From: Candidatus Poseidoniaceae archaeon
GTDB taxonomy: Archaea > Thermoplasmatota > Poseidoniia > Poseidoniales > Poseidoniaceae
Direction: 5' to 3'
Length of the DNA stretch: 8,192 bases
Assembly (NCBI GenBank): GCA_022451835.1
Contig: JAKUNX010000084.1
Span: 1 to 8,192, forward strand
This document shows, piece after piece, positions 1 to 6,439 of the stretch. Both the position numbers and the translations under genes were made by a program. Under the pieces are notes generated by a model, which saw only the letters and a list, made by a program, of their open reading frames with translations, ran no database searches and had not been told where the DNA came from. Numbering within the stretch: position 1 is the first letter of the stretch; every line of letters begins with the position of its first letter.

Positions 1-362
1 TCCAAATCCGCCCGATTCTTTACCCTTGCAAGAATGATTGAATCCCAGTCACCAGTCACATCGTAAACAGAGAAAACTCTTGGGTCAGCCGCGATTTTTT
101 GTTGCACATCGATCATCATTCCTTTGGCAATTCTAAGCCCAGCCATGATCGTCATATTCCACCCAACGCTTTCAGGGTCAATCACTACACTGTAGCCTTT
201 GATAATGCCTAACTCTTCCATCCTTCGGATTCTATTGGTAATAGTTCCTTGTGCTACTCCGACATCTCTTGACAATTGACGCTGGCTAGCCCGTGCATCA
301 CTCAGTAGTGAAGCGAGAATCGCCCTGTCGACATCATCCAAATCCATATCAGGCACCATCAT
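1..362 (-). CDS. Lrp/AsnC family transcriptional regulator (C-terminal end cut off)
   Basis: DNA-binding feast/famine regulator of the Lrp/AsnC family, which usually binds promoter DNA as dimers or octamers and senses amino acids or other small ligands through a C-terminal RAM domain. The reverse strand gives 120 residues with no stop before the window edge. The family is usually about 150 residues, so some 30 are missing. Residues about 7-55 form the winged helix-turn-helix: the LDDVDRAILASLLSDAR opening is typical, the recognition helix lies around GVAQGTITNRIRRMEE, and ELGIIKGY follows. The RAM fold begins near residue 68, and VYDVTGDWD is the family's characteristic strand and turn. The start is one of two adjacent ATG codons at 362 and 359; a later in-frame ATG at 347 is also possible, just before the conserved LDDVDR. 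The gene begins 39 bases after the stop of the membrane-protein gene, so it may be the last cistron of that operon or have its own promoter. The ligand and targets cannot be read from the sequence. Confidence 0.93.
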   Translation of the reverse strand, partial: MMVPDMDLDDVDRAILASLLSDARASQRQLSRDVGVAQGTITNRIRRMEELGIIKGYSVVIDPESVGWNMTIMAGLRIAKGMMIDVQQKIAADPRVFSVYDVTGDWDSIILARVKNRADL

Positions 363-390
363 AGGCTATACTTACACTTCTTCAAACTTC

Positions 391-400
391 GCTAATTTAT
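391..400 (-). promoter_or_regulatory. Possible TATA-like element for the Lrp/AsnC gene
   Basis: On the minus strand an AT-rich stretch reading ATAAATTAGC lies about 30-38 bases upstream of the ATG at 362. With the archaeal TATA-to-start distance of about 25 bases, transcription would begin a few bases before the start codon and give a nearly leaderless message. No clear Shine-Dalgarno precedes the ATG, which fits that idea. The element is short and imperfect, and read-through from the gene upstream would also explain expression. Confidence 0.25.
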
Positions 401-401
401 G

Positions 402-1553
402 CTAATCGATGTTTGTTGTAATCGCTAAGAATTGTGTCCAAACTCCTAACTCATCAACTTCTAATTTAATGTGTAATCGGCAATCAGTTGTTTCAGGTTG
501 TTTGAATTTTAATTCAATATTAACCGATTTGTTAGCTTCAATAAATCGGCTTTTGAATCTTGAAGATAGTTTCCATGGGGCGTCTGCTTCAAGCGATTTT
601 ATCTCCATACGGCGGCTTTTTGTGGTAAATTCAACAACTAAACAATTGGCTTTTTCTCGATGCCAATATCCACTAATAATCGGCATACCATGTTCTTCTT
701 TGTACATATTACCAAGTATTGTTGTAATTACTATGATGCCAAAAACAATTGCAAAAATCGGTACTAAAAATTGGTCAAGCTCGACATTTTCTTTCTGGGT
801 TGATAATTCGACTTGATTTAGGTAAAGCAATTGATTGGTATCACTGCCTTCCAATTCGCCAAATAATGCAAATGTTACCGACCAACCATATGGCGATTCA
901 GCGAAATCAACACCTGCAGCGGAAAGGTGTGATTCGCTTAAGATCCATGTAGTCTCAGTAGAATTGTTCTCTTGGTTACTAAAACCAAATTCTGGTTTCA
1001 TTTCGTAAACTAAATTATTCAAACGTCGATTATGGTCATCAATAGAGTACTCTTTGCTTAGATAGATGTACATTATCGTCGAGTCAGATAAATTGACCAA
1101 TGGCGTCATAGTGATTGGAATTTCAACTCTATGCCCATCTAACTCTTCGTATACATTCAATTCACCAGATAGACTGATAATGGGTAACAAGTCCTCGATT
1201 TGTTGTCTATTTTCATTCGCTTGTCCGACAGTTAACTCCTCATTAGCGACACTAAGTGGATTATTTTGCGAGAGGTTTAGCAATAATTCTCCTGCCCTTG
1301 CTTTAGCATCATCATCTGGCCAGTTTGAGTTTGTCTCATCACTCCACGGCCACCAATTCAACACCAAATCATCTTGTGAATTGATTGCACAATCTTCTGC
1401 AGATATCGAAGTAAAGCACTCTATTAGTCTAGTTTCAGCCGATTCTACATTATCGATCGTCGTTGATACTACTGCTTCATTCCGTTCCGCAGTAGCAATT
1501 GCAATAGCAGGAGATAGCAGCAATACAACGATTAAAGCAGCGATTTTTTGCAT
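402..1553 (-). CDS. Secreted/anchored type I membrane protein of unknown function
   Basis: I do not recognise the family. Residues 1-22 look like a signal peptide (MQK, a hydrophobic run, then AIAIATA), so the N-terminal part is probably exported through Sec. Residues about 23-261 form an extracytoplasmic domain rich in Asn, Glu and Trp. It has two cysteines, at 46 and 55, that could form a disulfide, and several N-glycosylation sequons (N93, N154, N196/N197). One transmembrane helix at about 262-283 is followed by MYKEE and a cytoplasmic tail of about 100 residues that looks beta-rich. This layout suits a receptor or surface-anchored protein whose tail faces the cytoplasm, but no catalytic motif is visible. 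The gene starts one base after the methyltransferase stop codon, behind a strong AGGAGG, so the two are very likely co-transcribed and translationally coupled. The Lrp/AsnC gene follows 39 bases downstream. Confidence 0.85.
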   Translation of the reverse strand: MQKIAALIVVLLLSPAIAIATAERNEAVVSTTIDNVESAETRLIECFTSISAEDCAINSQDDLVLNWWPWSDETNSNWPDDDAKARAGELLLNLSQNNPLSVANEELTVGQANENRQQIEDLLPIISLSGELNVYEELDGHRVEIPITMTPLVNLSDSTIMYIYLSKEYSIDDHNRRLNNLVYEMKPEFGFSNQENNSTETTWILSESHLSAAGVDFAESPYGWSVTFALFGELEGSDTNQLLYLNQVELSTQKENVELDQFLVPIFAIVFGIIVITTILGNMYKEEHGMPIISGYWHREKANCLVVEFTTKSRRMEIKSLEADAPWKLSSRFKSRFIEANKSVNIELKFKQPETTDCRLHIKLEVDELGVWTQFLAITTNID

Positions 1554-1554
1554 T

Positions 1555-3300
1555 TCATTCCTCCTCTAATTCATGCTCAAATGGCAACTGAAGTTTCGCT
1601 CTAATTATGTCTTTTTCAGTAGTGCCGATCATTAAACTAATCCAATTACCACTCCATGCGGAAATCAATGCTTTATGTCCTTGAATCATACTGCTAAGAA
1701 TCAATGGCCCGGAAAAATCCTTGATTTCTTCGGGTAGTAAATCTTGTTTCAAAATCGCTTCATCATTGAGTAGTGCGATTACAGTATCATGATCGATTTC
1801 AACTAAAACATCACCGAGAATATTCTCAATTGCCGGTATGGCTTCTTGTCTGGTGCGCCAAGAGCCCTTGTTATTGACGAAGCACGGCATCCCAGCATGA
1901 ATAATCTTCAACGGATGAAAGGTATCATGTTGCCATAAGTTGCCATCTTTGTTTGGGCACTTAGGATGGTATAATCGCTGGTAAACCGAATATGGCGTGA
2001 GATTCAATCTTCGGCCACGTTTCCACCAAAACAGCCCCTCAGTATCTAGTTGGTATTGATTTACAACTTCAGTAATCTCAACTTCATCAGCTGGCATTAC
2101 AGCGTGCCTGCCACCAGTTCTAACCTCAAGAACACGAGGTTCCCAGCCAGAATCTCTGTTCAACTTTCTTTTCGGAATGTAGATTCTAGCTTTACCTTCC
2201 GGAGTTGCGTCTTTTTTGTGTCTTAACAAGGCGACATAAAAGCCTCCAGTATCGTTATCCATGTGATATAACCGCTTGGTTAATTTAAGTTGTTCAGCAA
2301 TTTCATCTTCATTTTCTGACGTGACATCTTCATCAAGTAATTGGCGCAAACTTGGTGGCAGATGAGCAATTTTCAGACCGGGTAATTTAGGCAACTCATT
2401 ACCAATCTTGACAACTTCACCATCATCATCAATAATTTTCCATGAACTTAGACCTTCATGCATGATTAGTGAAGGTAGGATTTCACTATCGATTTCTACC
2501 AATTCCATCCATGGGCATTTACGCAATAATTCAGCAACTACTGCTTCATTTTCGATTGGATCAACACTGCATGTTGAATAGACCATTTTCCCTCCGGGTA
2601 TTATTCCACGTGCGCCGCGTTCAGCAATACTAAGTTGGAGATGAAACAAACTTCGCCCATCTAATGGCCGCCATTTTTGCCAAACTTTGACATTTTTTCG
2701 AGTAGTTGCTGAACCGGAACAGGGCACATCAGCAACGACTGCATCAAATCCTGGTTCTGGCATACGTCCAATATATCGGCCATCTTGTTGATTGATTAGT
2801 ACGTTGTGTAATGCTAATCTTGCACGATTTGAGATTAGCATATTTGCTCTAGAGGACACAGGCTCGTTAGCGATTACAAATCCGTGAGGAGGTAATTTCT
2901 CAGCGATTTGTGTAGTTTTTGAACCAGGTGCTGCACACATATCCAATACGACAGTCTCATCATCAATAGCCAGAATTTCAACAGGTAGCATACTTGCTGC
3001 CTCTTGCCGTGTAATCCTGCCGCTGTCGTGTAGAATAGTCATCATTCGTGTAGCATAATCAGTTGGCGGTTTACCTCTCAAGAACGGCATCTGCCAAGCG
3101 CTTTCATTAGGCATCCATGGGATGGGTTTACCACCCATTATGCGTAATTCTTGTTTGGTCCATTCAATATCACTTCTTGAGGTGGTAACTCGGAGAGTTT
3201 CAGGCAAAACAGAAACTGCTGAGGAGACCCATTTCTCAACATCAATATCAAGGGTTTTGACTAATTTTGTCAGTAATGAATCCTTTGCGAGAGTCTTCAA
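1555..3300 (-). CDS. NSUN2/Trm4-like RNA (cytosine-5-)-methyltransferase
   Basis: SAM-dependent RNA m5C methyltransferase of the NOL1/NOP2/Sun (RsmB/Trm4) family, probably acting on tRNA. The fold starts after about 80 residues. It shows TRQEAASMLP at 97-106, SAM motif I VLDMCAAPGSK at 118-128, motif IV DVPCSG with Cys194 at 191-196, RKNVKVWQKW at 201-210, and motif VI YSTCSVDPIENEAV with the nucleophile Cys244 at 241-254. In this family Cys244 attacks C6 of the cytosine and Cys194 helps release the product. HMDNDTGGFYVALL at 346-359 closes the Rossmann domain and closely resembles the NSUN2 wording. About 220 further residues (360-581) follow, so the protein is longer than simple bacterial Sun proteins and, as in NSUN2, probably carries a PUA-like or other RNA-binding C-terminal domain. 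The start is TTG at 3300: an in-frame TAA lies just upstream, and GAGGGTGAG sits directly before it. The gene heads the run continuing to the membrane protein and Lrp gene. Substrate specificity is inferred. Confidence 0.92.
   Translation of the reverse strand: MKTLAKDSLLTKLVKTLDIDVEKWVSSAVSVLPETLRVTTSRSDIEWTKQELRIMGGKPIPWMPNESAWQMPFLRGKPPTDYATRMMTILHDSGRITRQEAASMLPVEILAIDDETVVLDMCAAPGSKTTQIAEKLPPHGFVIANEPVSSRANMLISNRARLALHNVLINQQDGRYIGRMPEPGFDAVVADVPCSGSATTRKNVKVWQKWRPLDGRSLFHLQLSIAERGARGIIPGGKMVYSTCSVDPIENEAVVAELLRKCPWMELVEIDSEILPSLIMHEGLSSWKIIDDDGEVVKIGNELPKLPGLKIAHLPPSLRQLLDEDVTSENEDEIAEQLKLTKRLYHMDNDTGGFYVALLRHKKDATPEGKARIYIPKRKLNRDSGWEPRVLEVRTGGRHAVMPADEVEITEVVNQYQLDTEGLFWWKRGRRLNLTPYSVYQRLYHPKCPNKDGNLWQHDTFHPLKIIHAGMPCFVNNKGSWRTRQEAIPAIENILGDVLVEIDHDTVIALLNDEAILKQDLLPEEIKDFSGPLILSSMIQGHKALISAWSGNWISLMIGTTEKDIIRAKLQLPFEHELEEE
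1560..1565 (-). promoter_or_regulatory. Shine-Dalgarno AGGAGG inside the upstream gene's last codons
   Basis: On the minus strand AGGAGG lies six bases before the ATG at 1553. It is made from the final Glu codons (GAG GAG GAA) of the methyltransferase gene, whose TGA is at 1557-1555. The near-ideal spacing fixes the start of the membrane-protein gene and indicates translational coupling between the two genes. Confidence 0.75.
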
Positions 3301-3400
3301 CTCACCCTCTTCCCAAAGGTCTTACCCCATGTTTGACCCTCGAGCATCTGCTCTATGTTGATTCCGCCATCCTCAAGGGCTTAATGCCAGTAGCAATAGC
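3301..3400. promoter_or_regulatory. Divergent spacer between methyltransferase and membrane-protein genes
   Basis: This 100-base gap must hold the promoters for both outward-facing genes. I see no convincing TATA/BRE pair for either direction. On the minus strand GAGGGTGAG next to the TTG at 3300 acts as the ribosome binding site. On the plus strand nothing like a Shine-Dalgarno precedes the ATG at 3401, which hints at a leaderless or short-leader message. The clearest internal structure is the inverted repeat at 3342-3353. Confidence 0.4.
3342..3353. repeat. Short inverted repeat GAGCA-TC-TGCTC
   Basis: Perfect five-base arms around a two-base centre, near the middle of the divergent spacer. 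The size and dyad symmetry would suit a dimeric regulator such as an Lrp-type protein, but ten matching bases can arise by chance and there is no second copy nearby. Confidence 0.35.
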
Positions 3401-4735
3401 ATGCTGGGAGATTCGTTGCCGCTGTTCTTCCCGGTTTTGATATTCATGCTCAGTCTTTGGCTAGTGGCTGACAAAGTCGACCGTTACTGTAAGCGTTTTT
3501 CTCCTATGGTTGAAAAGCGCTTGATTAGTTCATACCGAGTCATACCAATTATCATGGTATTGTGGTTGATGATTGTTAGGGCTCGTGCTATCATTACAAG
3601 AGATACAAATCATGTTGAAGTGGCTAATCGCTTGGGAGAATCTGATTATGCATTTAGTGATCTTAAATTATTGATTTCAGGCGACGGAGTTGGAGAATTT
3701 GCGTTACTATTATTGCTGATTTTTTCGTTATGGACGGTTAATCTGCCCAGTATGAGCACAGCCCCTTATCACATTCGGAAGGCTGTTCAGAACAAGGTTA
3801 TGCTATATGTTTCAGCATGTGCATTATTGACATTTTGGATATTTTTCCCCGAATCAAATTACTATTCTCCAGACTCATTTCCGATTCAGCCAACAATGTC
3901 GCCAAATGGTGATTATGCAGTAGTTATGGTGATTGCTGCGACATTAATGGTTGCATTTAGTGCAGAATTATTTGCCATCACTTCGCTACAACAAGAGGAG
4001 GACTTCATCGTGCTGAAAAAGCGAGCTCTCCTCAAAACATACCTGGTAAGTGCAATTGTATTGATTGGATTTTATTTTGGTGATTACATTGAGATTAATT
4101 GGGTTTCAGGACAGGTCGATGAAAAAGTAATTGCAACATTTATTTTGTTTTCTCAAGCATTAATTTTGGCATTTATTTGCGTACCAGGAAAACGCTCAGA
4201 TAATTTATTGAGAGTAGGTGAAGCAAGAACAAAATCCTTCGCTATCATGTCATTACTGACTTTAGCAATCCTGATTTTCATTACCTCGTTCATGCTGCAA
4301 AATACTAGCGAATATTCAACAGGTAATCGATATCTTGAGGAATCACTTTGGCTAACTGCCTCATTCACAATCATGCTATCAATTACTCAGATTTTGCCAA
4401 GGTATGGATTTGATGGTGCGGCTAGACCTGAATATTGGTGGTTGAGAATCACCATATTATTTGCACCAGCCTTGATTTATTGGTTTAATCATTTGGCGAT
4501 ATTCATAATCCCAGCACTTTGGTGTGTTGCATCACTAACAATTGTGCTTCCTAATGCCATAGAGCAAGACGCAATAACCCCTTCAAAACAAGGCTTTGGG
4601 TTGACCATAGGCTCAATAGTTTTGATATTGATTATTACATCAACTACTGTAAATATGCTTGGTTACTTCATTTTGATAGGTAGTACTTCAATGATAATTA
4701 GTAATATTACATCACAATCGATTCCGCAACATTGA
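3401..4735 (+). CDS. Polytopic integral membrane protein of unknown family (about 12 helices)
   Basis: A 444-residue, strongly hydrophobic protein that I cannot assign to a transporter or enzyme family. Hydrophobic segments fall at about residues 5-23, 45-62, 98-115, 132-149, 171-195, 212-227, 243-261, 280-298, 315-333, 347-362, 364-384 and 399-419, possibly with a further one near 420-436. Longer hydrophilic loops lie at 63-97 and 150-170. The loop YGFDGAARPEYWWLR at 335-349 stands out for its aromatic and charged residues and may be functional. There is no signal peptide, ATPase motif or obvious transporter signature. ATG at 3401 is the only usable start: an in-frame TGA lies at 3359 and no ATG, GTG or TTG falls between. 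No Shine-Dalgarno is visible. The stop codon overlaps a possible TTG start of the next gene (TTGA at 4732-4735), so the two may be coupled. Confidence 0.85.
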   Translation: MLGDSLPLFFPVLIFMLSLWLVADKVDRYCKRFSPMVEKRLISSYRVIPIIMVLWLMIVRARAIITRDTNHVEVANRLGESDYAFSDLKLLISGDGVGEFALLLLLIFSLWTVNLPSMSTAPYHIRKAVQNKVMLYVSACALLTFWIFFPESNYYSPDSFPIQPTMSPNGDYAVVMVIAATLMVAFSAELFAITSLQQEEDFIVLKKRALLKTYLVSAIVLIGFYFGDYIEINWVSGQVDEKVIATFILFSQALILAFICVPGKRSDNLLRVGEARTKSFAIMSLLTLAILIFITSFMLQNTSEYSTGNRYLEESLWLTASFTIMLSITQILPRYGFDGAARPEYWWLRITILFAPALIYWFNHLAIFIIPALWCVASLTIVLPNAIEQDAITPSKQGFGLTIGSIVLILIITSTTVNMLGYFILIGSTSMIISNITSQSIPQH

Positions 4736-4799
4736 GTAATGTATTTCATCACCAAATCACATTCATAACGCAAAAAACCATCGCGCTTCTTATTAAGAA

Positions 4800-4832
4800 A
4801 AGGGCAACCCTTGAAGCGAAGTCAAAGACTTC
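4800..4832 (+). repeat. Two adjacent small hairpins before the next coding start
   Basis: AAGGG-CAA-CCCTT (4800-4812) is followed six bases on by GAAGTC-AAA-GACTTC (4818-4832), both perfect stems with three-base loops. They lie between the membrane-protein stop and the ATG at 4849. If that ATG is the true start, they sit in the leader and could shape translation or RNA processing. If the TTG at 4732 is used, they are only coding sequence. Confidence 0.4.
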
Positions 4833-4848
4833 AGGGGATGGGACCCTT

Positions 4849-5205
4849 ATGACTAGAGCATTTAGAGGCGGTATAGATAGCAGAAAAAAAGCACGCGCAC
4901 CAACAAGAATACGCAATTGGAATCCAATACGTGACCTTAGAGGTTTGAAAACACGAACATCAGCAACTGGCAGTGAAATGGGGCCTCTTGTCGATGTTCC
5001 AGCAATGATAAGAATTGAAGATGAACACTGGGTTTTCGAGAGAGTAGAAGAAGGTGTACTACAGAATTTAACTCATCGATTAATCATTCACGATTCCACT
5101 GGTTCAAAGACAATTGGCGCTACTGCAGATATGGATACTGCAATGCAAGTAGCACAAAAAATGGCGACTTTGGAAAACAAAATCGTAATGATTAAACCAA
5201 TTTAG
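4849..5205 (+). CDS. Small basic protein of unknown family
   Basis: Not a family I recognise. From ATG 4849 it is 118 residues. The same frame opens at TTG 4732, overlapping the preceding stop as TTGA, which would give 157 residues. I prefer 4849 because the extra N-terminal stretch has no clear protein character and contains two small hairpins; the choice is open. Numbered from 4849, residues 1-37 are very basic (AFRGGIDSRKKARAPTRIRN, then a DLRGLK segment) and could bind nucleic acid or ribosome. Residues 44-118 look like a compact alpha/beta domain with strands around PAMIRIEDEHWVFERVEEGV and HRLIIHD, an alanine- and methionine-rich helix at 91-109 and a final strand IVMIKPI. There is no signal peptide or membrane helix. 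It is probably co-transcribed with the membrane protein. Its TAG stop overlaps the stop of the convergent secG gene. Confidence 0.75.
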   Translation: MTRAFRGGIDSRKKARAPTRIRNWNPIRDLRGLKTRTSATGSEMGPLVDVPAMIRIEDEHWVFERVEEGVLQNLTHRLIIHDSTGSKTIGATADMDTAMQVAQKMATLENKIVMIKPI

Positions 5206-5393
5206 AATAGGTTCCAAATCGCTGAAACGACACCTTGATTGACAAGGTAGAAGAATACCCCAATAATGATACATGCGCCATATACTTGCATAGGAGTAAT
5301 CTTCCAAGCATGCTCTGATTCTTCATCAAAATATCGAATAAGTCCAGCTGCTTGCTGGATTCCACTACCCTCTGATTTCTTCTTTGAAGCCAT
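5202..5393 (-). CDS. secG: Sec61-beta/SecG subunit of the archaeal protein translocon
   Basis: The small third subunit of the SecYE-beta channel, which exports and inserts proteins at the cytoplasmic membrane. The 63 residues match the archaeal family in length and pattern. A lysine-rich start (MASKKKSEGSG) leads to the hallmark GLIRYFDEES at 17-26, then KITP, then one transmembrane helix at about 36-53 (VYGACIIIGVFFYLVNQG). It is a tail-anchored, single-span protein with its N-terminus in the cytoplasm. Conservation of GLIRYFDEE makes the assignment firm even for so short a protein. The ATG at 5393 has only a weak GGTTGA just before it. The gene lies 70 bases downstream of the 300-residue unknown gene on the same strand. 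A palindrome and an AT-rich box in that gap suggest its own promoter. It converges on the basic-protein gene, and the two stop codons share bases 5203-5204. Confidence 0.95.
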   Translation of the reverse strand: MASKKKSEGSGIQQAAGLIRYFDEESEHAWKITPMQVYGACIIIGVFFYLVNQGVVSAIWNLF

Positions 5394-5430
5394 TTCAACC
5401 GAACTATCCGAGTAGCATCCCCTTTATCAA

Positions 5431-5450
5431 CGCGACGCGTCAATAAATGA
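5431..5450 (-). promoter_or_regulatory. Candidate secG promoter with a palindromic operator
   Basis: Read on the minus strand, CATTTATTG (5450-5442) is a plausible TATA-like box. It is directly followed by ACGCGTCGCGT (5441-5431), a perfect 5-base inverted repeat around one base. The palindrome is GC-rich and stands out against AT-rich surroundings. Lying between the box and the expected start of transcription near 5420, it is where an archaeal repressor would block polymerase. Distance to the secG ATG is about 40-50 bases. The regulator is unknown. Confidence 0.4.
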
Positions 5451-5463
5451 GAGAATTAATTCA

Positions 5464-6366
5464 CTATTCAGCCTCTGTCAAGTCAACTAATGGTATCGTT
5501 TGGTCTTCTGATGGATTGATTACCAAGTCCTCATCAAAGCGGATAGTTTCCAGAGATTTATCAATTACCGAGCCACTGTTTTCTTCGTTCATCGCATTAT
5601 CTGGATTGGCTTCTATCAGCGATGCTTCTATTCGCGCAATGGCTCTTTCTACGCTTGGTAGGTTTTGATCTGCAAGGGCTTCTTTAGCGATATTCAAATC
5701 ATATTTTGCTGAAGCAATACTCACTTCTGCTCTATTTTTTGACCAGCCATCTAATTCATCTATTGCATCAGCCTTTTTCTCAACATTTCTTATTGCAGAA
5801 TCCATTATTTCAATCATTTCAGTAGTGTTCTTTTTGCATAAATCAACAAAATTAAGCCAAGTTTTTTCATTACTTTCCAATGAAATATGCGCGTATGATT
5901 TTGACATATATTTTCTTGCTGATCTAATATGTTTGAAGCGCCACGGCCGCCAAGAAGAAGATGCAACTAGATCAAAAATCAGTCTTGAAATTACGCTTTG
6001 AGGCCCATCAAGTTCAATGACATTCAGATAACCAGAAGTTAGTAGGCCAAACCCCCAATATGAATCAGAAGTAATCGTCACACTGAGTGGCCCGCTTACA
6101 GTTTTTAGTTTCCATTTTTGTTCATTGTAGGCTGGCAGTTCGATGAATTCAGGAGTATCCGGTGATTCTAAAGCCGCAATTATTGCTGAAGCAATATTTC
6201 CTAAGTATACCACGTCACTGTTTCCAGGAAACCGCTGATTACGCAGAAGTCGTGTGGCTTTCTCGACTTTGTGATTGGATTTTGCTTTAGTGACTTGGCC
6301 AATTAACACAACATTTCCGTTGCTAGAATACTCGGCCATAACATAGGTGAACAATTCAACAAACAT
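5464..6366 (-). CDS. Soluble protein of unknown function with helical C-terminal half
   Basis: I do not recognise a family. The 300-residue product has no signal peptide and no membrane helix. Residues about 17-66 look alpha/beta (NVVLIGQVTKA, then SDVVYLGNIASAIIAALE). Residues 76-135 look beta-rich, with a Trp- and Gly-containing stretch at about 103-112. A basic patch follows at 139-156 (WRPWRFKHIRSARKYMSK). Residues about 165-255 are predicted helical with heptad-like spacing, probably a coiled coil or helical bundle, and the last 40 residues are acidic and low in complexity. The basic patch could contact nucleic acid or membrane. An in-frame ATG at 6339 (MAEYSSNG) is an alternative start, since the TATA-like stretch at 6378-6387 is very close to the first ATG. 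The gene shares a 73-base divergent spacer with the HhH/H1-like gene, and secG lies 70 bases downstream. Confidence 0.78.
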   Translation of the reverse strand: MFVELFTYVMAEYSSNGNVVLIGQVTKAKSNHKVEKATRLLRNQRFPGNSDVVYLGNIASAIIAALESPDTPEFIELPAYNEQKWKLKTVSGPLSVTITSDSYWGFGLLTSGYLNVIELDGPQSVISRLIFDLVASSSWRPWRFKHIRSARKYMSKSYAHISLESNEKTWLNFVDLCKKNTTEMIEIMDSAIRNVEKKADAIDELDGWSKNRAEVSIASAKYDLNIAKEALADQNLPSVERAIARIEASLIEANPDNAMNEENSGSVIDKSLETIRFDEDLVINPSEDQTIPLVDLTEAE

Positions 6367-6375
6367 GAAGTAAAC

Positions 6376-6389
6376 GGAAAAATATCTTC
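6376..6389. promoter_or_regulatory. AT-rich element in the divergent spacer, candidate promoter
   Basis: GGAAAAATATCTTC is the most TATA-like sequence in the 73-base gap between two outward-facing genes. For the plus-strand HhH/H1-like gene it would set transcription start near 6408, leaving about 30 bases of leader with a Shine-Dalgarno. For the minus-strand gene it is so close to the ATG at 6366 that the ATG at 6339 would fit better. Which direction it serves, or whether it serves both, is not shown by the sequence. Confidence 0.35.
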
Positions 6390-6429
6390 AAGAGCAAGAA
6401 TTCATTAGTCACTTCTTTTCTCCCGTGTT

Positions 6430-6435
6430 AGGTGA
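6430..6435 (+). promoter_or_regulatory. Shine-Dalgarno AGGTGA deciding the HhH/H1-like start
   Basis: AGGTGA sits four bases before ATG 6440. The reading frame also opens at GTG 6425, but this motif would then lie inside the gene and nothing similar precedes the GTG, so ATG 6440 is the better start. Confidence 0.7.
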
Positions 6436-6439
6436 AACC

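Noticed and set aside
409..1569. Plus-strand frames across the membrane-protein gene
   Set aside because: The minus-strand reading has a signal peptide, a membrane helix and a Shine-Dalgarno; the plus-strand frames are fragmentary with no domains.
5192..5443. An 83-residue minus-strand frame overlapping secG
   Set aside because: It lies in another frame over the clear Sec61-beta gene and shows no domain pattern.
6425..6439. GTG 6425 as the start of the HhH/H1-like gene
   Set aside because: AGGTGA at 6430-6435 correctly spaced before ATG 6440 favours the later start.
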